Shown here in pieces: positions 41,936 to 44,982 of a stretch of 44,982 nt of DNA. The stretch lies in the NCBI GenBank assembly GCA_037176905.1, contig JBBBWG010028567.1:8388-53369 (forward strand), in the 5' to 3' direction. How positions within the stretch are numbered: the stretch's first letter is position 1; each line of letters opens with the position of its first letter. The notes beneath the pieces were generated by a model that saw only the letters and a list, made by a program, of their open reading frames with translations, made no database searches and had not been told where the DNA came from. The translations under genes were made by a program, and so were the position numbers. The DNA is from Azolla pinnata. Its lineage: Eukaryota > Streptophyta > Polypodiopsida > Salviniales > Salviniaceae.

Positions 41936-44364
41936 TTGATTTAGCTTCGGGTTCCGGAAGCTTGGCCCCTGGCTTTTCTACGATGCGTGTGAATCAGGGC
42001 TCTCTCGATGGGCTTGGAAACGCGGCCGAATGCTAGCAAGAATCCTCCTCCTCCTCCTCCTTTTCCTCCTGATTTTTAGCTCCCAGTTCGGCAAGAAGCC
42101 GCGAGCGCCTCGCTTTTCTGGCAATGCATGTGTAATCTAATCAGGGGCTTTCCGATCGACGTTGCAAGTCGAAGAAGTCAGTGCCATCGATCGAGGCATT
42201 TTCTAAACCATGTCATGTCCACGATGGTAAAGAGGAATGAATAGTTGTATGATCTGAAAGCTTCGAAGGTCGGGTTGCGATGGCATTGTGGAGCACGACA
42301 AATCGTCCAAGTCCATTCTGGCTGGCTTCTTGGCTTTTACGATCCCTCTCGAGAGGAATCGAGCACATTGACCTTGATTGAATCATCGTCGAAAAGAGCT
42401 TTGGACAGGAACATCTAGATAAAGCAGCTCACTTTTCCGCTCCGCAAGGTTCGATCTCAGACATAACCTATGTGCTTCTTTCATGCATTCAGAAGCAGTT
42501 CAGTATGTTGAGGTTCAAAGTCTAGGGATTTAAGGCGTGAGTAAGCTTATTTAGGGATCATCGAGGCACCATATATGCACTAATCTTGTGATTTAAGGCA
42601 CTCTGATGCACTCGATGGATTAATCCAGGCATGATCTATGCACTAAATCCTCCTAGTGCCGCACTACTACTGATGAATGTGGGATCGTCGAGGCACCGTG
42701 TACGCATTTAGCTTGCGATTAGGGAACTAGTGTAAGTGATTGATGGGTCAGTGCTCTAGTCCTGTGATTAAGGTGCTAGTACATGATAAATGAAATTAAG
42801 AGCGCGTTTCACATAATGGCCTTGATGATTGTCAATCTTACGAGATAAAATAAGGACCAGCGTTTTCTCATTGTCTTCTAGCTCTCAAATTTAGCATCTT
42901 CAATTCAAGCCCTAAAGCAATCGTGATAGCTTTAAATATTGGAATGGTTTGATACTAACGAATATAATTTGTGATTTTATAAATAGAGTGTCGCTTGACA
43001 TACATACATGCTTGCATGTCATTTGGCGACGATTCATCAACCGCAATTCACCTATTCAAGTAGTTTAAGAAATGTAAGCTCGAAAGTACAGTAAGGTCAC
43101 AATGTTAATATGACAAACTTCTCCCCAACGATAAACTTCTCCCCAACTTTATGATCAGTTTGGAGAGGTGATGATATATTAGCAAGGGAGATGCTTTTGT
43201 CAGGGATGACGAGCGACTCAATCGTGCTTCTATCAGGATTAAAAATCGTCTTAGAGTTTCCTCTTATGATCGATCACCTTATATGCCAAATGGTTGTATT
43301 GGCACTCATTTTGATGCTTAAAACGTGGTTAATTGATGCCATAAAAGCTATTAACCATTAATCAATGCCCACTAAGATAGATAATTTACAAAAACAGCCT
43401 CATTCAAACTAGCAACTTGGGCTCCATTAGGTCAGGCAAATATAAGTAGCATGCATGCATGAGGCTTGGATTCGTAAAATTAGTTCAACATCCTGAGTAT
43501 CGAATCATTTCAGTTCAATGTCAATTTTTTATTCTCTTTTGTATATCACATTTCTTGATAGTTTTTTCTATCGTCTTCTGCTTCTTCTTCTTATCGGTGA
43601 CTAAGAGAAGAAAAATACAGAGAAAATATGCTATACACACATGGCCGGGTGAGATGGCAAAAGAAACCGATGAGCTGAGCAGAAATAGAGACATGAACAA
43701 GAACCGATTAATTTCATCACAAGCACCACATTACGCGTGGCTGGTAAAATCCAACGAGAAGTGAATGAATGATGACAACATGATACTCCAGCGACTCGAC
43801 TCTTATCGAAGCTAACAGATGATGCATGGCCATCATCTGCAAATGGCAATGGTTACGGGGTGACTCGCTAGCGCGGGCTGGCCAACTGCCTTTGGCGAGC
43901 GCTAACAATAGTGCAGTAAAACGACGGAGATCAGCTAGTGTCAGACTGTTTCTGTTAAACACCACTCTTTTCGACATCCTCCTGTGTAAAGTAAGCCCAT
44001 CTGCATCTTCCGTTTCTCGTTTGCTAGGCGATAAACTCCCGTGGTTTTTGTTCTTCGTTTATTTCTGCTTCGCCTAGTTGTGGATACATTCCCAACTTCG
44101 CCTTGTCTTAGTCCCAGGCTACATACTCTATCCATTAAGCATATGTACATGGGATTAGAACCCCAGTGATGTACATGGGGCATTTCATGCTCGAATCGCA
44201 CGCAATAACACGTGTCGATCATCGATCACATCCGAGGCCCCACTCGCTTCTGTTTCTCCTGAACTCATGCAGACAGAGAGAACTGGCAAATAGAGTTAGT
44301 TGCTCTCTTATGAGTAGTATCATTTTGTTAGCCTTATTAGAGAAGCAAAGGCATTTGCACACCT
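41936..44364. other. Spacer with no recognisable gene
   Basis: No conserved motif or convincing exon was found on either strand. The longest frame, 43459-43764 plus (101 aa, with a hydrophobic Phe/Ile-rich middle), matches no family I know and has no clear gene context. Short related phrases (ATCGAGGCACC, GCACTAATC/AAATC, GTGATTAAGG) recur between 42555 and 42790, hinting at an old local repeat. Confidence 0.5.
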
Positions 44365-44982
44365 AACGCACACACACACATCCTCTCTCTAACACACACA
44401 CACATAGGCTCTCTCTCTCTAGCACACACACACACACATCCTCTCTCTAACACTCACACATCTCTATTCTAACCCTCATGTACATCCTCTCTCTAGCCCT
44501 CACACAGATCCTCCATCCTCGCAAACCCTCACATACATGCTCTCTCTTAACCCTCGCACACATCTCTCCTGCCCGCACACATCCTCTCTCTAACACTCAC
44601 ATGAATCCTCTCGCCACGCCTCACATACATCCTCTCTCTAGCCCTCACATACACCTCTCATAAACGCTCACAAGCATCCTCTCTCTAACCCGCACACACA
44701 TCCTCTCTTTTAGGCGCACATGCATCCTCTCTCTAGCCCTCACATCCAGCGCTCAACCCCCCACATACACATTCTCTCTCTAACACGCAGTCACATCATC
44801 TCTCCAACCCTCTCGCCCATGCTCACTCACATCCTCTCTCTAACACGCACACGTACATCCTCTCTCTAGCACGCCCACGTACATCCTCTCTCTAGCACGC
44901 CCGCATACATCCTCTCTCTAGCACGCCCGCATACATCCTCTCTCTAGCACGCCCGCATACATCCTCTCTCTAGCACGCCCGC
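44365..44982. repeat. CATCCTCTCTCTA satellite, 26-bp units at the right edge
   Basis: Variants of CACACATCCTCTCTCTAACA run from about 44365. From about 44850 they resolve into clean 26-bp units (ATACATCCTCTCTCTAGCAC plus GCCCGC). Four nearly identical copies reach the window edge, so the array continues outside. Copy similarity rises from left to right. Confidence 0.95.

Noticed and set aside
43459..43764. 101-aa frame with a hydrophobic middle segment
   Set aside because: No recognisable family, no splice or promoter context, and a length within chance expectation for AT-rich DNA.

Overview
This window is nuclear DNA from a land plant, most likely a flowering plant. The evidence is four spliced or plant-specific genes with GT-AG introns, a PORR-domain organelle RNA-binding protein (a family confined to plants), TTTAGGG-type telomere-like repeats, and wide AT-rich, microsatellite-rich spacers. 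The lineage is not certain. The single-exon PORR gene and exon 1 of the phosphatase gene start GC-rich and become less so, a gradient best known from monocots, but that alone does not place the organism.

Layout, left to right. 1-290: 47-bp telomere-like tandem repeats. 291-5600: gene-poor spacer with several local duplications. 5620-5880: pentanucleotide microsatellite. 5880-9536: long, intron-rich, partly tandem-repeated 5' leader. 9537-15353 (+): ten-exon gene for an 850-aa protein with an MCRS1-type N-terminal domain and a C-terminal FHA domain (EMB1967/MCRS1 family). 15354-17890: 3' flank, an assembly gap and decayed repeats. 19883-29036 (+): 21-exon gene for an approximately 1801-aa EAF1-like scaffold of the NuA4 histone acetyltransferase complex (HSA, SANT and Q-rich tail). 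29037-32550: 3' flank, then a 160-217-bp minisatellite with a second gap. 32551-34239 (+): intronless PORR protein, probably organelle-targeted. 35915-40037 (-): seven-exon lipid phosphate phosphatase whose introns 1 and 4 are full of minisatellites. 40038-44982: microsatellites, SINE-like pieces, a spacer with no recognisable gene, and a 26-bp satellite running off the right edge.

Two neighbouring same-strand genes (MCRS1-like and EAF1-like) both belong to chromatin-regulatory families: INO80/NSL-linked and NuA4 respectively. The PORR gene and the phosphatase converge and have unrelated jobs: organelle RNA processing and membrane lipid dephosphorylation.

I found no clearly new multi-gene system. 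The most unusual points are: loss of the usual upstream start codon of EAF1 while the codons after it look conserved; a frame switch in the CAG/CAA tract at the end of the FHA protein; a duplicated lysine/glutamate insert plus Asp runs inside the PORR protein; a divergent phosphatase C-terminus; and the dense tandem-repeat structure inside introns and leaders. All exon boundaries were derived by eye from splice consensus, reading phase and family similarity. They have not been tested against transcripts.
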